The notes: generated by a model not told the origin, from the letters alone. 64,000 nucleotides of DNA from DATKXO01 sp035528995 (GCA_035528995.1 DATKXO010000110.1:1-64000), one strand, 5' to 3'; positions 26,056 to 35,332 are shown, counted from the first letter of the stretch. Numbers and translations: made by a program.

Positions 26056-26856
26056 CTAGAAGTTGTTGCATTCTGGAGAAGGGAGATTCCACACCCCGTT
26101 CCACACGCGGCACCAGGTCTCGCCCTGCTCCGCGGACGGCAACAGCAGGGGCAATATATCCGGCGTTGGAACCTCGGGAGGCAGCCTGATGCGTTCCCAG
26201 AGGATATTCGCGGACCCGATTGGCACATGTTCCTCTACATCATAACCAGGCGCACCGCTCCGACGAAGTAGATAGTGAGCGACTTCGTGTTCCAGCACGT
26301 GATACGACTTTAGCTCGCTGGGCGTCCTGTACTGGTGAAAGCCCGTCCCTAATGTATCACCACCGTCGTTCAGTAGGATATAGGGGTGACCGAACGGCGG
26401 ACTCTGGCTGGGGTCCTCGGTGAAAGCCTGAGGCAATCCGATCGGCGGCGGTGACTGCACCGCCCCGGTGAAATAGATGTTCAATCGGTCCGCCATCCAA
26501 TAGGGCAGCAGGACATTATCCCTGAACGCCGAAAACGGCTCTAGCCGTCCGTGCAAGAAGAGGCCGAAATCCTGGACCGTGGCGACTTCGATCGGGTCAA
26601 AGCAGACATTGCCGCCGAACATCCTCGCGTGGCTCCTCAGTGCATTGAGAAACGCGCTGACCTCGGCCATCGTCATCCGGCAGCCGTCGTTGTCGCGCGT
26701 GCCCACTGACTCGCCGGGAGCGACGACGATCCACGCCCGCACGGAAACCGTGCCGGTCTGGGGAAGCGTGGGTTTGCGGAGGAGGCTGCAGGCGGCGCCC
26801 ACGACCAGTGCGGCGCTGCAACTCAGGCAAATGATGGCTTTTAGCTTTCGGGTCAC
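26056..26856 (-). CDS. Predicted zinc-metalloprotease lipoprotein (HEVAH motif)
   Basis: A 266-residue protein with a lipoprotein signal (VVGAAC, Cys23). The telling element is YHVLEHEVAHYLLRR, whose HEVAH (first His about residue 190) is a zincin active-site motif. A further conserved-looking DVEEHVPIGSANILWERI about 12 residues later could provide the third metal ligand and a Met-turn equivalent. Before it, a beta/alpha region contains RLNIYFTGAV and HPYILLNDGGDT, as in many metzincin-type proteases. I cannot assign a named family. It lies between a dockerin-like secreted protein (9 bp upstream) and a helical exported protein (14 bp downstream) in an apparent operon. Confidence 0.65.
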   Translation of the reverse strand: MTRKLKAIICLSCSAALVVGAACSLLRKPTLPQTGTVSVRAWIVVAPGESVGTRDNDGCRMTMAEVSAFLNALRSHARMFGGNVCFDPIEVATVQDFGLFLHGRLEPFSAFRDNVLLPYWMADRLNIYFTGAVQSPPPIGLPQAFTEDPSQSPPFGHPYILLNDGGDTLGTGFHQYRTPSELKSYHVLEHEVAHYLLRRSGAPGYDVEEHVPIGSANILWERIRLPPEVPTPDILPLLLPSAEQGETWCRVWNGVWNLPSPECNNF

Positions 26857-26865
26857 GCAGATGTC

Positions 26866-28236
26866 CTAGTCCGTAGCGGCGACAACCACCGCGCTTCCGC
26901 CGGATTCTGTCTGCAAGAGGACCACGCTCGGGTAGTTGTCCTTGTTCAGGGCGACATCGACCATAATAATGGGCGTGTCCAGGTCACTGTGGTAGATGAT
27001 GCGATCCGGGTCTCCGTCATCACCGGCAACCTTGGCAAGCACGAGACCGGCAACGCTATCCAGCTCGAGCCCGGCGGAATCATAGCTGACCAGATCAACA
27101 TCGATTGTGTCCGGTGCTTCAGCGACCGTGGCAGCATTCTCCTCGATGCGGGCGACAGCGACGAGATGGAAGGCGTAGGCGGAGAGCAGCACCCCCTCAA
27201 CCGGGTTGAGCGGGTCCGGATCGCTCGACAACTCCATCAGGTTCAAGGTGTCCAGCTCAGCACCGAGCAGGGGCGGGCCCGTGTCCGTGGAGGTGTCGTC
27301 GTAGGTGATTGAGTGCCAGGCCGAAGACGCGCCCATCTCCGGCGCGAAGGTGAAGGTGCGGCCTAGCGAATGCCCGGCGAGGTGGAACGTGAAGATGCCG
27401 GGCGTTGTCCCCGGGCCGTCGAGGTTTGCGAAGTCGGGAGCATTCGTTGTGCTGCCGTCACCGACGATCAGGATCGCCTGACTGCCTGACGACTCCCGGA
27501 ACTGGGCGGCGTCGTACGCGGTCTGGAAGGGGGCAGTCGGAGGACCAAGCGGCGGCTGGTACACGCCCTCCCAATCGCCCGTGGTGGCGGCGTCGAAGGC
27601 GATCGGGGCAATGGCGGGTTGCAGGGTCACCGTAAGCGGTGTCCCCGGAGGCCCCGACACCGGCGAGACGTCAATGGAGATGACGGTGACTGCTTGAGTC
27701 TCCTGAAGGTCAAAGGTGCCGTCGCCATCCGGATCGGTAAGCAGATCAATGGTCACGTCGCCCAGCGCGGCACTCGGAATAAGCCCCTCGACGAAGGCGC
27801 TCAGGGATACGGTTCCGCACTGCGGACCGCTGACGTTGTTCTCAAACACGGTGTAGTCGATCAAGTCCACGTCGGTGTCGGACTCGAAGTCAAAGGGGGC
27901 ACAGGCGGGGCCAACCGGGCCTCCCGCTGTTCCGGTGAAACAAATCTGGAAATCCGCAAAGTCGTCCAGGTCGACATCGCAGTCCGGCTCAGAATCACCA
28001 GCAAGTGTCGGGGCGGTGTACTCCGTGTTCGGCGGGATGAGATTGTCCTTGGCAACGGTGTCCCAGAGCGAGATGCGCATCGGGTCGTATGCGAACTTGT
28101 ATGGAGACAATGCCGGCAGGGCGAGCTGCAAAGGTGCAGGCTCCTCGCCGACAACCACAACCAAGCCTGGGTCGTCCGCGAGCAGAATACTCGGCGAGAA
28201 TACCGCGATAACGACGATGAGGAGATGTGTTTTCAT
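26866..28236 (-). CDS. Secreted protein with dockerin-like calcium loops near the N-terminus
   Basis: ATG 28236 follows GAGGG and starts a signal peptide (LLIVVIAVFSPSILLA). The protein of 456 residues has, at about residues 60-120, two Asp-rich loops (CDVDLDDFADFQICFTG and SDTDVDLIDYTVFENNVSG) separated by a Pro/Gly linker with cysteines. This is the dockerin-like layout also seen at the C-termini of two other proteins in the window, unusual here in being near the N-terminus. The rest is beta-rich, with DPDGDGTFDLQET as another calcium-type loop and an Ig-like SPVSGPPGTPLTVTLQP segment. The function is unknown. It leads the three-gene cluster. Confidence 0.65.
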   Translation of the reverse strand: MKTHLLIVVIAVFSPSILLADDPGLVVVVGEEPAPLQLALPALSPYKFAYDPMRISLWDTVAKDNLIPPNTEYTAPTLAGDSEPDCDVDLDDFADFQICFTGTAGGPVGPACAPFDFESDTDVDLIDYTVFENNVSGPQCGTVSLSAFVEGLIPSAALGDVTIDLLTDPDGDGTFDLQETQAVTVISIDVSPVSGPPGTPLTVTLQPAIAPIAFDAATTGDWEGVYQPPLGPPTAPFQTAYDAAQFRESSGSQAILIVGDGSTTNAPDFANLDGPGTTPGIFTFHLAGHSLGRTFTFAPEMGASSAWHSITYDDTSTDTGPPLLGAELDTLNLMELSSDPDPLNPVEGVLLSAYAFHLVAVARIEENAATVAEAPDTIDVDLVSYDSAGLELDSVAGLVLAKVAGDDGDPDRIIYHSDLDTPIIMVDVALNKDNYPSVVLLQTESGGSAVVVAATD

Positions 28237-28944
28237 GGGTCCCTCGTTCACCGAAGAGACCCCCGAGTCCCCGCGTCGGGTCTTAACTCTAGGATGATAC
28301 CGCGCTGGCGTGGCACTGCAAGGGGTCTTCCGCCACAAACCTGGACGGAAGTGCCCGTTTGCAAGTGCAAGTGACACAACGACTTAAGGAGTGTGGGATG
28401 GGGGGACAGTCACCTATATCTTTGTTGCTCGCTTGCCTTCCTTGAGTTCGATCAGTCTTGGCCTGCCCACGGGTAGTGGCCGGAGGCGGCGTCCGATTCT
28501 GGCCGCCAGCTTGCTTGGGAACTTGTCGCCGGGTCGTGCATGGGTGAGCGAAGCTGGCCTGTGGAGGACGGTGTGGAACTCGCCCGGACGAATGCATCCC
28601 CCACCCATGCTTCGCGTGGATGGGGCACCCACTTGGCATGGGTCGGGCAGCGGCCGTCGATCGTTATTCTTCGAGAACGGCCGGCGGGGGCGCCGGCCGC
28701 TACTGGGTTTTCGGACGCCGTGTTGGTGGGCGGGGTCGTTGCCGGGGGCGGGCGGGCGGGGTGGGGTCGGGTTGTTCTCGGACGCTGGGCGGCTTGGGGC
28801 ATCATTGTAGCGCCGGCACACCAGAAACCGGGGCCGCTAGCCGCTACATATTGTAGATCAAACCACGGTGCCGGGGGGTTGTCTGCCGGGTGATGACCGG
28901 CGCCTGCCTGCGCCGACGGGACACGACGAATTGGGGGACTGCGC
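28237..28944. other. Gene-poor region of about 700 bp with palindromes
   Basis: No convincing gene. The stretch holds an inverted pair ACCCATGC/GCATGGGT (about 28604-28650) around a GGGGCACCC core, then the REP-like palindrome listed separately, then G-rich DNA. Short frames on both strands have no start context or homology that I recognise. The promoter of the three-gene secreted cluster should lie at its left end and that of the 28945 gene at its right end. Confidence 0.4.
28678..28699. repeat. REP-like palindrome, copy 1
   Basis: CGGCCGGCG-GGGG-CGCCGGCCG forms a 9-bp stem with a 4-base loop and is followed by CTACT. The same layout with the same flanks (AA before, CTAC after) recurs at 29617-29638, within 1 kb, which suggests a dispersed repeat family rather than a single terminator. 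Confidence 0.5.
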
Positions 28945-29385
28945 ATGAAAGACTGGCAAAAGAACTTCCTGCAGAAGCTCGAAGGGGCCAAGAAGCAGTG
29001 GCTGCACAGGTTCGAGCGCTTCGCCACCGAGCACCTCGAGCCGGTGTTCGACCGGTTCGCCGACTTCGCCACCAGCAACGGCTTCCGCGTGTCGGCGCCG
29101 GATTGCGATGCCGGGACACGCCGGTACAAGTTCGCCCTGACCGAGAACGGTTACGTCCTGCTCACGTTCCAGATGAAGGGACTGGAGCAGGTCGAGGTGT
29201 GCATCGAGGTGGCCGTGCCCGGGCAGGGTAACGCGGACTCGGCCGACCGGCGCACCGATCTGCACCTGGCCGGGCCGTCCTGGGTGGAGACTCAGTTCGA
29301 GGATGGGCTGGACACGTTCCTGACCGCCTTTGGCGAGGCCGGGGCCAACGACGCCGAGTGCGCCCAGGAACTGGTCACCGCGTAA
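28945..29385 (+). CDS. Conserved-looking soluble protein of unknown function
   Basis: A 146-residue cytoplasmic protein with no signal or membrane segment. The N-terminus is a long amphipathic, basic helix (KNFLQKLEGAKKQWLHRFER). The remainder alternates strands and helices, including YKFALTENGYVLLTFQMKGL and VEVCIEVAVPGQG, and ends with an acidic helix. It is set between two non-coding stretches with strong hairpins, so it is probably monocistronic. I do not recognise a family. Confidence 0.6.
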   Translation: MKDWQKNFLQKLEGAKKQWLHRFERFATEHLEPVFDRFADFATSNGFRVSAPDCDAGTRRYKFALTENGYVLLTFQMKGLEQVEVCIEVAVPGQGNADSADRRTDLHLAGPSWVETQFEDGLDTFLTAFGEAGANDAECAQELVTA

Positions 29386-29460
29386 CGGGGCGACCGGTGG
29401 TCGGGCTTGCTCGATCGCGGGTCCGTTGCGCAGTCCGTGCCATTGCCAGTATGCGAACGG

Positions 29461-29486
29461 AGCCCCGGCAGCTTGTGGCCGGGGCT
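29461..29486 (+). terminator. Strong hairpin after the 28945-29385 gene
   Basis: AGCCCCGGC and GCCGGGGCT form a perfect 9-bp stem around an 8-base loop, 75 bp after the stop codon. There is no following T-run, so it is either a factor-dependent or structure-only terminator, or another palindromic repeat. It lies in the non-coding stretch 29386-29692. Confidence 0.4.
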
Positions 29487-29616
29487 TCCGATGCGCGCTG
29501 AACGCGCTGTGAGCTGATGCAGCATCCTCTATCAGGTCGCTAAGAAACTCGTTTTGCCGCCGAGGGCTGCTGCCTTGCGTGCCAAGAAACGCATCCAATG
29601 GACGGTTTCCTGCAAA

Positions 29617-29638
29617 CGGCCTGCGGGGACGCAGGCCG
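29617..29638. repeat. REP-like palindrome, copy 2
   Basis: CGGCCTGCG-GGGA-CGCAGGCCG is a 9-bp stem with a 4-base loop, flanked by AA and CTAC exactly as copy 1. The two copies differ at compensating stem positions (T-A versus G-C), which preserves pairing. That is the pattern expected of a structural repeat. Confidence 0.5.
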
Positions 29639-29692
29639 CTACGGCGTTCCTTAGCGTCCCGCTATCGCCCGAGGCGATGCACGTCCGTGCCT

Positions 29693-31741
29693 CTACCTGG
29701 CGGGGGCCTGCAGCTCGGCGATGATTCGTCCGGCCTCCGGTTCCTCGATCCATTCGACGTGCCCGTCGGCAAACGCAACGGCCGCCCCGCGCCCGTTGCG
29801 GACCTCGCGTTCGGCCAGGACCACCGTGGTGGCCGGCTGCGCCATTGTCTTGGTGTTCGACCCGGAACGATAGAGGTAGAAGGACTGTTCGTCGACCTCG
29901 GACACGTCGGCCGGTCCGCTGCCGTCGTACGGGCTGCGCAGCATCTGCACCGTCATGGAGCCGTCGGCCACCAGATCGCCCAGCGACGTGGGGAACTCGC
30001 CCTTGTGCTCGCTGGCGTAGATGAGACAGCAGGTCACGATGCCCTTTATGTTGGCCATGGAGACGGTGCGTCTGGTCTGATTGCGGGCCTCGGCCAGCGA
30101 CTCGACCATGGATTGGCCCACGACCTCCATGGCTGCCTGTGTGCCCGACTCGTTCAGGGCAAGGTCCACCAGGATCGTCCCGGGCCGCGAGGTGACGGCG
30201 ATTCCCAGCGCAGCGTCGGTGCCGGCGGCGCGGCTGAACACGGGCACCACCAGCGGGTCCTGGCGCTCCGGTTCCTCGCCCATCTCAGCCAGGGCCAGCT
30301 CGGCGAACCGGGCGATGTTCATGAAAACCAGCCGCGAGGCCGAGTCAGGCAGTCGAGCGAGGATCGACTTCAGGTTCGGATGCGCGTCGAACGCCTTGTG
30401 CTCCAGGTGGGCTTCGATGGCTGATACGACGCGCTGGGTCGATCCGCCCATCACCAGGTAGCCGTCGACCACGGCCAGCGCTAATGGCGGGTCGCCGTCG
30501 TCACCCCGGGACACGATCTGTACACCGCGGTACACGGTCGTGTTGATGGGCAGGCCATAGCCGTTGACCAGGTTCTGGAACTGCCGGAGGAACAGGTCGG
30601 CATCGGCCAGCTTGACGGCCGCGATCAGGTGCGGTTTTTCGTCGTCGCCGGCCTGCACGCCGATGGCCCATTCGTCCACCATGTTGTCCAGAAAGTCGTG
30701 CTGTGGATCGAACCCGAACTCGCGGGTGACCTCGGTCAACTCGCTGCGGAACTCGTCCACGATGTCCGGATCGATCTTCTCGATGATCTCGCACAGCCGA
30801 TCCGCGAGGTCGGAGGCGTTGGTCATGGCTCCGCAGCAGGCGATCACGCAGTCGGCCGGTAGAACCGACGCCGCCTCGAGCTTTCGTTCGGGCGGTACGA
30901 GCAGGCCGGTCAGCCCGCTTTGCTCGTCGGCCACGCCAATGGCCAGGTTGGCCGACAGCGCCGGCCCGGACCAGTCGGCCGTCAGAGCCACCGACTCGAA
31001 CGCGTCGAGCCCGGCGGCGTCGAACAGGCGGCCGGATTCCTCGTCCATTTGAACTCGTGCCAGGGTGATCAGCGGGCGGAGATTGAGATAGGCCAGCAGG
31101 TCGCCCCGCCATGTGCGCAGGTTCTTTGCGATTGGCAGACGCCGGAACTCTTCGCTCTCGACGAAGCGCTGACCGTCTGCGTTGGGGTTGTTGCCGGCGA
31201 GGAATTCCATCACCGACTGCCGCCAGGTGTCTCCGTAGGCCAGCCCGTCGCGCACGCCGACGTACAGGGTTATGGCGAGCGGCAGTTCCGACGGCCTGAT
31301 GGTGATCAGTTGCCCGTCGCGTCCGACCTCGATCGGTGGGGCGCCCTGCGATCCGACGAGGTCGCCGTCGGTCCAGGCCTTGAGGCGGGAGAACAAGTCA
31401 TTTGCATCGCCCGCGACCGTTGCGGCGAAACTGATGCCAAGGGCGTCGGGGCGCAACGCCTTCGCCCGGACGGCGAGCATGGTCGGACCGCCGAAGGTCT
31501 CCCGCCAGCCGCGGGCCAGCGCGGCAGCGTCGGGGCAGCCGGCTTCTCTGGCGGCCATCAGGGCGATCGGGTTGTCGAGCAGGGCCGACACATCCTCCGT
31601 GTACAAGACAAACAGCGGGTCGGCCGGGGCCAGTGCCAGCAGGTCGGTCGGCGTCGCGGCCGGTGCTGCCGGTTGCTCACCGGCGAGGGCGACCGTCGCG
31701 AGAAGCGTCCAGCAGCCAGCGGTACGGAGAAAGGCGTTCAT
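29693..31741 (-). CDS. Large exported protein with pseudopilin-like C-terminal segment
   Basis: A 682-residue protein with a signal peptide (RTAGCWTLLATVALAGE). Residues 30-540 contain repeated alpha/beta modules with LFVLYTEDVSALLDN, ADDLFVLY-like starts and several AVVDGYLVMGGS strands, similar to the exported DUF3352-type proteins of planctomycetes. The last 130 residues change character: ANIKGIVTCCLIYASEHKGE, FPTSLGDLV and then AVAFADGHVEWIEEP, the tail seen in planctomycete pseudopilin-like (DUF1559-type) proteins, but here without an N-terminal prepilin helix. The function is unknown. The next gene downstream on the same strand order (31821-33221) shares the tail type. Confidence 0.7.
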   Translation of the reverse strand: MNAFLRTAGCWTLLATVALAGEQPAAPAATPTDLLALAPADPLFVLYTEDVSALLDNPIALMAAREAGCPDAAALARGWRETFGGPTMLAVRAKALRPDALGISFAATVAGDANDLFSRLKAWTDGDLVGSQGAPPIEVGRDGQLITIRPSELPLAITLYVGVRDGLAYGDTWRQSVMEFLAGNNPNADGQRFVESEEFRRLPIAKNLRTWRGDLLAYLNLRPLITLARVQMDEESGRLFDAAGLDAFESVALTADWSGPALSANLAIGVADEQSGLTGLLVPPERKLEAASVLPADCVIACCGAMTNASDLADRLCEIIEKIDPDIVDEFRSELTEVTREFGFDPQHDFLDNMVDEWAIGVQAGDDEKPHLIAAVKLADADLFLRQFQNLVNGYGLPINTTVYRGVQIVSRGDDGDPPLALAVVDGYLVMGGSTQRVVSAIEAHLEHKAFDAHPNLKSILARLPDSASRLVFMNIARFAELALAEMGEEPERQDPLVVPVFSRAAGTDAALGIAVTSRPGTILVDLALNESGTQAAMEVVGQSMVESLAEARNQTRRTVSMANIKGIVTCCLIYASEHKGEFPTSLGDLVADGSMTVQMLRSPYDGSGPADVSEVDEQSFYLYRSGSNTKTMAQPATTVVLAEREVRNGRGAAVAFADGHVEWIEEPEAGRIIAELQAPAR

Positions 31742-31820
31742 GGTCGTGTTTCCTGCGTCATTCGCCAGGGGTTGTCGTCGTTCCGTCTTCTTCGAGTCTC
31801 ATCGGCCGGGGCGGCTCGTT

Positions 31821-33221
31821 CTACTCCTCGAACGGTTTGACGTCCGGCGCGGGGAATCGGCAGACGTAGTCGAGCTTCCACGCCCGTTCGTCTTCCTTGC
31901 CGCCGTCGTCCACCATGTTCTCGCCGACGCTGTAGAGCATCCAACCCTCGCCCTCGGGCTGGTACACGTACTGGTTGCCGCTGAATGGGTCGATCAGGTC
32001 ATCCGCGCCGCCCAGGATGTCGGTCAACTCGTCGAGCCGATCGGGGAAGGCACCGTCGTGTCGCGCGGCGTACAGACGAAGGGCGGCAATCACGCGGGTC
32101 ATCTGGGCCGCGGTTCGAAGGCGTTCGCCCAGTTCGTTGGCCCGGGCCAGGGAGGGCAGCAGCATGCGGGCGAGCACGTTCCACCGCGGTATGGACCGGA
32201 CGATTTGTTCCTCCCAGTCGCCCGGCCAGTTGGCCTCGTAGGCGGGCAACTCGGAACGGCGGATCAACTCGTCGTAGAACGTGTTCATGTGTCTCTTGAT
32301 GGTCCGATCGGGGAGCATAAGCCGGCCGATGCGGGCCTCGAGTACCCCCCAGCCCGTTTCGTTTGGCGGGTTCACGTCGAAGTCCCCGTTCCAGAAGTTG
32401 TGCACGTTTCGCAAGGACATCGTCGGGCGGGACACGAACTCGTCCACGATCCCCAGGCCGAACAGCTTCTCCATCCGCACGCCGCGTTTCATGTCCGGGC
32501 GGGTTTCGGCCAGTCGAGCGGTCTGATCCAGGATCTTCTGCAGCAGTGCCGGCGGCAGGTCACGTCGAAGGACCAGGTCGCGAGTGGCCTGATCGCCGAT
32601 CGCGCAGCAGGCCACGCCCACCAGGGCCTCGATCAGCGTGATGCCCTGACCGATGTGGGCCCCCATTCGCCATGCGGTGATGTAGTTGTCGAAAGCCCGG
32701 GCGTACTTGCCGCCGGCTTCCAGCCGTCGGCCATCCGCTATCAGCATCTTGGCCAGGTGGCGGTGGTGACTCAGGCTGGGCAGCAGCACCGCGATGATGC
32801 TGCCGCCGGGGTCCCCGAAGTAGGGCATCTGACACCGTTCCAGCTCGCCGGCCTGCCGGGCCAGTTCGAGGGCGCGGCGGTTGTCCTTGTTGGTGAGCCA
32901 GGCTTCGAGCTTGGTGCCGGCTGATCCCGGTGGCCAGGCCGTGCGGCAGGCATAGCCGAAGGCGCCCTTGAGGTCATCAGGCAACTCGGCGAAAGCGTTG
33001 GCCGCTTCGATGTACGTCCAGGCCGCGTTCTCGTCGCGGGGGATGTCCGCGACGTCGAAGCCGCGCTGGCGAAGGTCGTCCGCGGGCCAGACGGTCATGG
33101 TCCGGTCGCGGATGGTGACCTGCTCGGGCGGCTCGTCGGCCGGCAGCAGGGCGGGGCTCAGGCACAGCACTGCCGTTGCGGCGACGATCCGGGTGGTCCA
33201 GGGGGCTGTTCCGGGCTTCAT
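31821..33221 (-). CDS. Exported protein with GspG-like C-terminal tail
   Basis: The frame continues far upstream through the antiporter gene, but ATG 33221 with GGAG nine bases before it opens a proper signal peptide (RIVAATAVLCLSPALLPADE), giving 466 residues. The body is helical (AAWTYIEAANAFAELPDDLK, ITLIEALVGVACCAIGDQAT). The C-terminus reads AALRLYAARHDGAFPDRLDE, then DPFSGNQYVYQPEGEGWMLY and SVGENMVDDGG, which is the calcium-binding end of type II secretion pseudopilin G. No N-terminal methylation motif is present. It lies 79 bp from the gene at 31741 and both are probably co-transcribed. Confidence 0.7.
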   Translation of the reverse strand: MKPGTAPWTTRIVAATAVLCLSPALLPADEPPEQVTIRDRTMTVWPADDLRQRGFDVADIPRDENAAWTYIEAANAFAELPDDLKGAFGYACRTAWPPGSAGTKLEAWLTNKDNRRALELARQAGELERCQMPYFGDPGGSIIAVLLPSLSHHRHLAKMLIADGRRLEAGGKYARAFDNYITAWRMGAHIGQGITLIEALVGVACCAIGDQATRDLVLRRDLPPALLQKILDQTARLAETRPDMKRGVRMEKLFGLGIVDEFVSRPTMSLRNVHNFWNGDFDVNPPNETGWGVLEARIGRLMLPDRTIKRHMNTFYDELIRRSELPAYEANWPGDWEEQIVRSIPRWNVLARMLLPSLARANELGERLRTAAQMTRVIAALRLYAARHDGAFPDRLDELTDILGGADDLIDPFSGNQYVYQPEGEGWMLYSVGENMVDDGGKEDERAWKLDYVCRFPAPDVKPFEE

Positions 33222-33397
33222 CGTCTGTGTCTCCTCGAAACGGGAGCGGGCGCCGCCCGCTGTCGGCACTCCGGGCGCATTATCGGCGGAACCGGTGCCA
33301 GCCAGGGTACCAGACGAGCGGCGGCAGGGTGTGTTAGCGCGTGTGTGGTGTTTTTTCGGCTTTCGGTCGTTTGCCCCAGGAGCGTCGGCGGCAACCC

Positions 33398-35293
33398 TCA
33401 GAAGCCCGGCGCGTTGATCGGGCTGGGCGGCATGGCCGGCGGCTGCGGCGCGGGTGCCCGTCGGCCCAGAATCAGTACGATGAGCAGCAGGGCCACTACG
33501 CCTGCCAGCACGCCCATCCACCACGGCTTGCCGTAGATATTGCACAGGACGTTGCCGGCCCCGACGCTCACCACGGCGGCCAGCAGGGCGTACGGCATCT
33601 GCGTCCAGACGTGCTGCTCGAGCGTGCACGAAGTGGCCAATGAAGATAGAACCGTCGTGTCGCTGATGGGCGAGCAGTGGTCGCCGAAGATCGACCCGGC
33701 CAACACGGCTCCGACGGCCGAGTAGAACAGCGGTGCTGCTTCCGCAGCGGGCATGTCTGCGCACAGCTTGGCCGCCACCATTACGGTGGCCGGGCAGAGA
33801 ATCCCCATCGTTCCCCAACTCGAACCGGTGGCGAACGAGACCAGGCAAGCCGCCCCGAACACGGTCATGGGCAGGAACATGGGCGCGAACTGGGCGTCCT
33901 TCAATGCGTCGCTGACCACCTCGCCCAGTTGCAGCGCCCGGGTGGCGTCGGACAGGGCCCAGGCCAGCACCAGGATGACGATGGCCGGGAACATCCGCGA
34001 CATGCTCTCCAGCCCGCCGTCGACGGCCTCGCGGAACTTCGCGTTTCGCGCGACCAGGGCGATGAGCAGTGCCAGGGCCAAACCGGCCACGGCGCCGTAG
34101 AGGATGGACCGATAGGGATCGGCGCCGACCAGAACGTCTTTCACCGTGTCCAGCGACAGCGTGGCGTCTTGGGGAAGGGTCTGCCAGCCCGGCAGGACCA
34201 GGATCACGACGGTGACCACCACCATCAACAGCACGGGCAACAGGGCGTACCAGGCTCGGCCCGGGGGCGCTCCGCCGTCTTCCTGGGCCATGGCGTACAC
34301 GCTGCGCTGGGCCGCCTCGCGCTCGGCCTTCTTCATGGGTCCGAAGTCGCGTCTTGTCAGGGCGATCAGCGCCACCAGCGCCAGGGCGAAGAGGGCGTAG
34401 AAGCGATAGCCGATGCTGGCCAGGAAGACGTGGTAAGCGCTGGCATTGGCCACGATTTCGGGAACGGCCTGTCCGGTTGCCAGGGCGCTGGCGTTTGCGG
34501 CATCCAATCCGTCCTTGATGTAGCCGACCTCGGCGCCGATCCAGGTTCCGATGGGCACGAGCGAGGCCACCGGTGCGGCCGTCGAGTCCACGATGTAGGC
34601 CAGTTTCGCCCGGCTGACGCGCAGGCGGTCGAAGAGCGGGCGAAGGGTCGGACCGAGGATCATGGTGTTGGCGTAGTCGTCGAAGAACACGGCGTGGCCG
34701 GCGACCCATCCGCTCAACTGGGCGCGTCGCGAAGTCCTGGCCCAGCGCGACATGGCATCGACGACGGCCCGCGTCCCGCCGATGGCACCGACAACGCCCA
34801 CCATGGCGCCGATGGCCATGGTGAAGACGATGATCTGCACGCGGTAGTAGCCGTAGTCCGGGTCGAGATCGACAATCCCACCGACGAGGTACTCCTCCAC
34901 CGCCACGCGTACGCCCCGCAGGACAGTCGGTGCGTCGGCGAAGGCGGCCTCCGGCCCGCGGCAGGGCAGCAGCATGTACGCCGCCACCAGAACACCCACG
35001 AAGAGCGAGACCACCACCTGCCGGCTCATGATGGCCAGCAGGATGGCCACCAACGGTGGCGCCAAGACCCACAGGTCTCCTCCGAACTTGCCCTTGTAAT
35101 ACTCCTGCGGTGTGGGCACGGCCGGCGCGGTCGTGGCCGTTGGCTGGTCGGTGGTTGCGACGTCGGCGGCGGTCGGCTGGGCCTGCTGGGCGAGCGTCAC
35201 CGCACACACGCAAAGAACGCCCGCCGCCAGCACCATCGTGGGCAGGGACAGTCGGCGGACCTGCTTGAGCAACGCGAACGGGTTACGTGTCAC
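33398..35293 (-). CDS. NhaC-family Na+/H+ antiporter-like transporter
   Basis: GTG at 35293 is preceded by GGAG. The 631-residue protein begins with a hydrophobic leader and an Ala/Thr-rich spacer, then about 12-14 transmembrane segments. Characteristic pieces are GWVAGHAVFFDDYANTMILG and IVDSTAAPVASLVPIGTWIG in the first half, and FATGSSWGTMGILCPATV with GSIFGDHCSPISDTTVLSS in the second. These are the paired polar motifs of the NhaC/YfkH antiporter branch. It should exchange Na+ for H+ (or a related organic ion pair) across the inner membrane. The large N-terminal pre-region is an extra relative to classical NhaC. Confidence 0.88.
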   Translation of the reverse strand: MTRNPFALLKQVRRLSLPTMVLAAGVLCVCAVTLAQQAQPTAADVATTDQPTATTAPAVPTPQEYYKGKFGGDLWVLAPPLVAILLAIMSRQVVVSLFVGVLVAAYMLLPCRGPEAAFADAPTVLRGVRVAVEEYLVGGIVDLDPDYGYYRVQIIVFTMAIGAMVGVVGAIGGTRAVVDAMSRWARTSRRAQLSGWVAGHAVFFDDYANTMILGPTLRPLFDRLRVSRAKLAYIVDSTAAPVASLVPIGTWIGAEVGYIKDGLDAANASALATGQAVPEIVANASAYHVFLASIGYRFYALFALALVALIALTRRDFGPMKKAEREAAQRSVYAMAQEDGGAPPGRAWYALLPVLLMVVVTVVILVLPGWQTLPQDATLSLDTVKDVLVGADPYRSILYGAVAGLALALLIALVARNAKFREAVDGGLESMSRMFPAIVILVLAWALSDATRALQLGEVVSDALKDAQFAPMFLPMTVFGAACLVSFATGSSWGTMGILCPATVMVAAKLCADMPAAEAAPLFYSAVGAVLAGSIFGDHCSPISDTTVLSSLATSCTLEQHVWTQMPYALLAAVVSVGAGNVLCNIYGKPWWMGVLAGVVALLLIVLILGRRAPAPQPPAMPPSPINAPGF

Positions 35294-35332
35294 AGCATCA
35301 TCTCCGTACCGGTTTTCGCTCTTGGCCCGCCG

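Noticed and set aside
28391..29129. Frames of 139 and 225 codons on opposite strands in the palindrome-rich gap
   Set aside because: They overlap each other and the REP-like palindromes, and their composition follows GC skew rather than codon use.
31821..35213. A continuous minus-strand frame of 1130 codons
   Set aside because: Its first two thirds run in the wrong frame through the NhaC-family gene and are Arg/Pro-rich. The real gene starts at ATG 33221 with its own ribosome-binding site and signal peptide.
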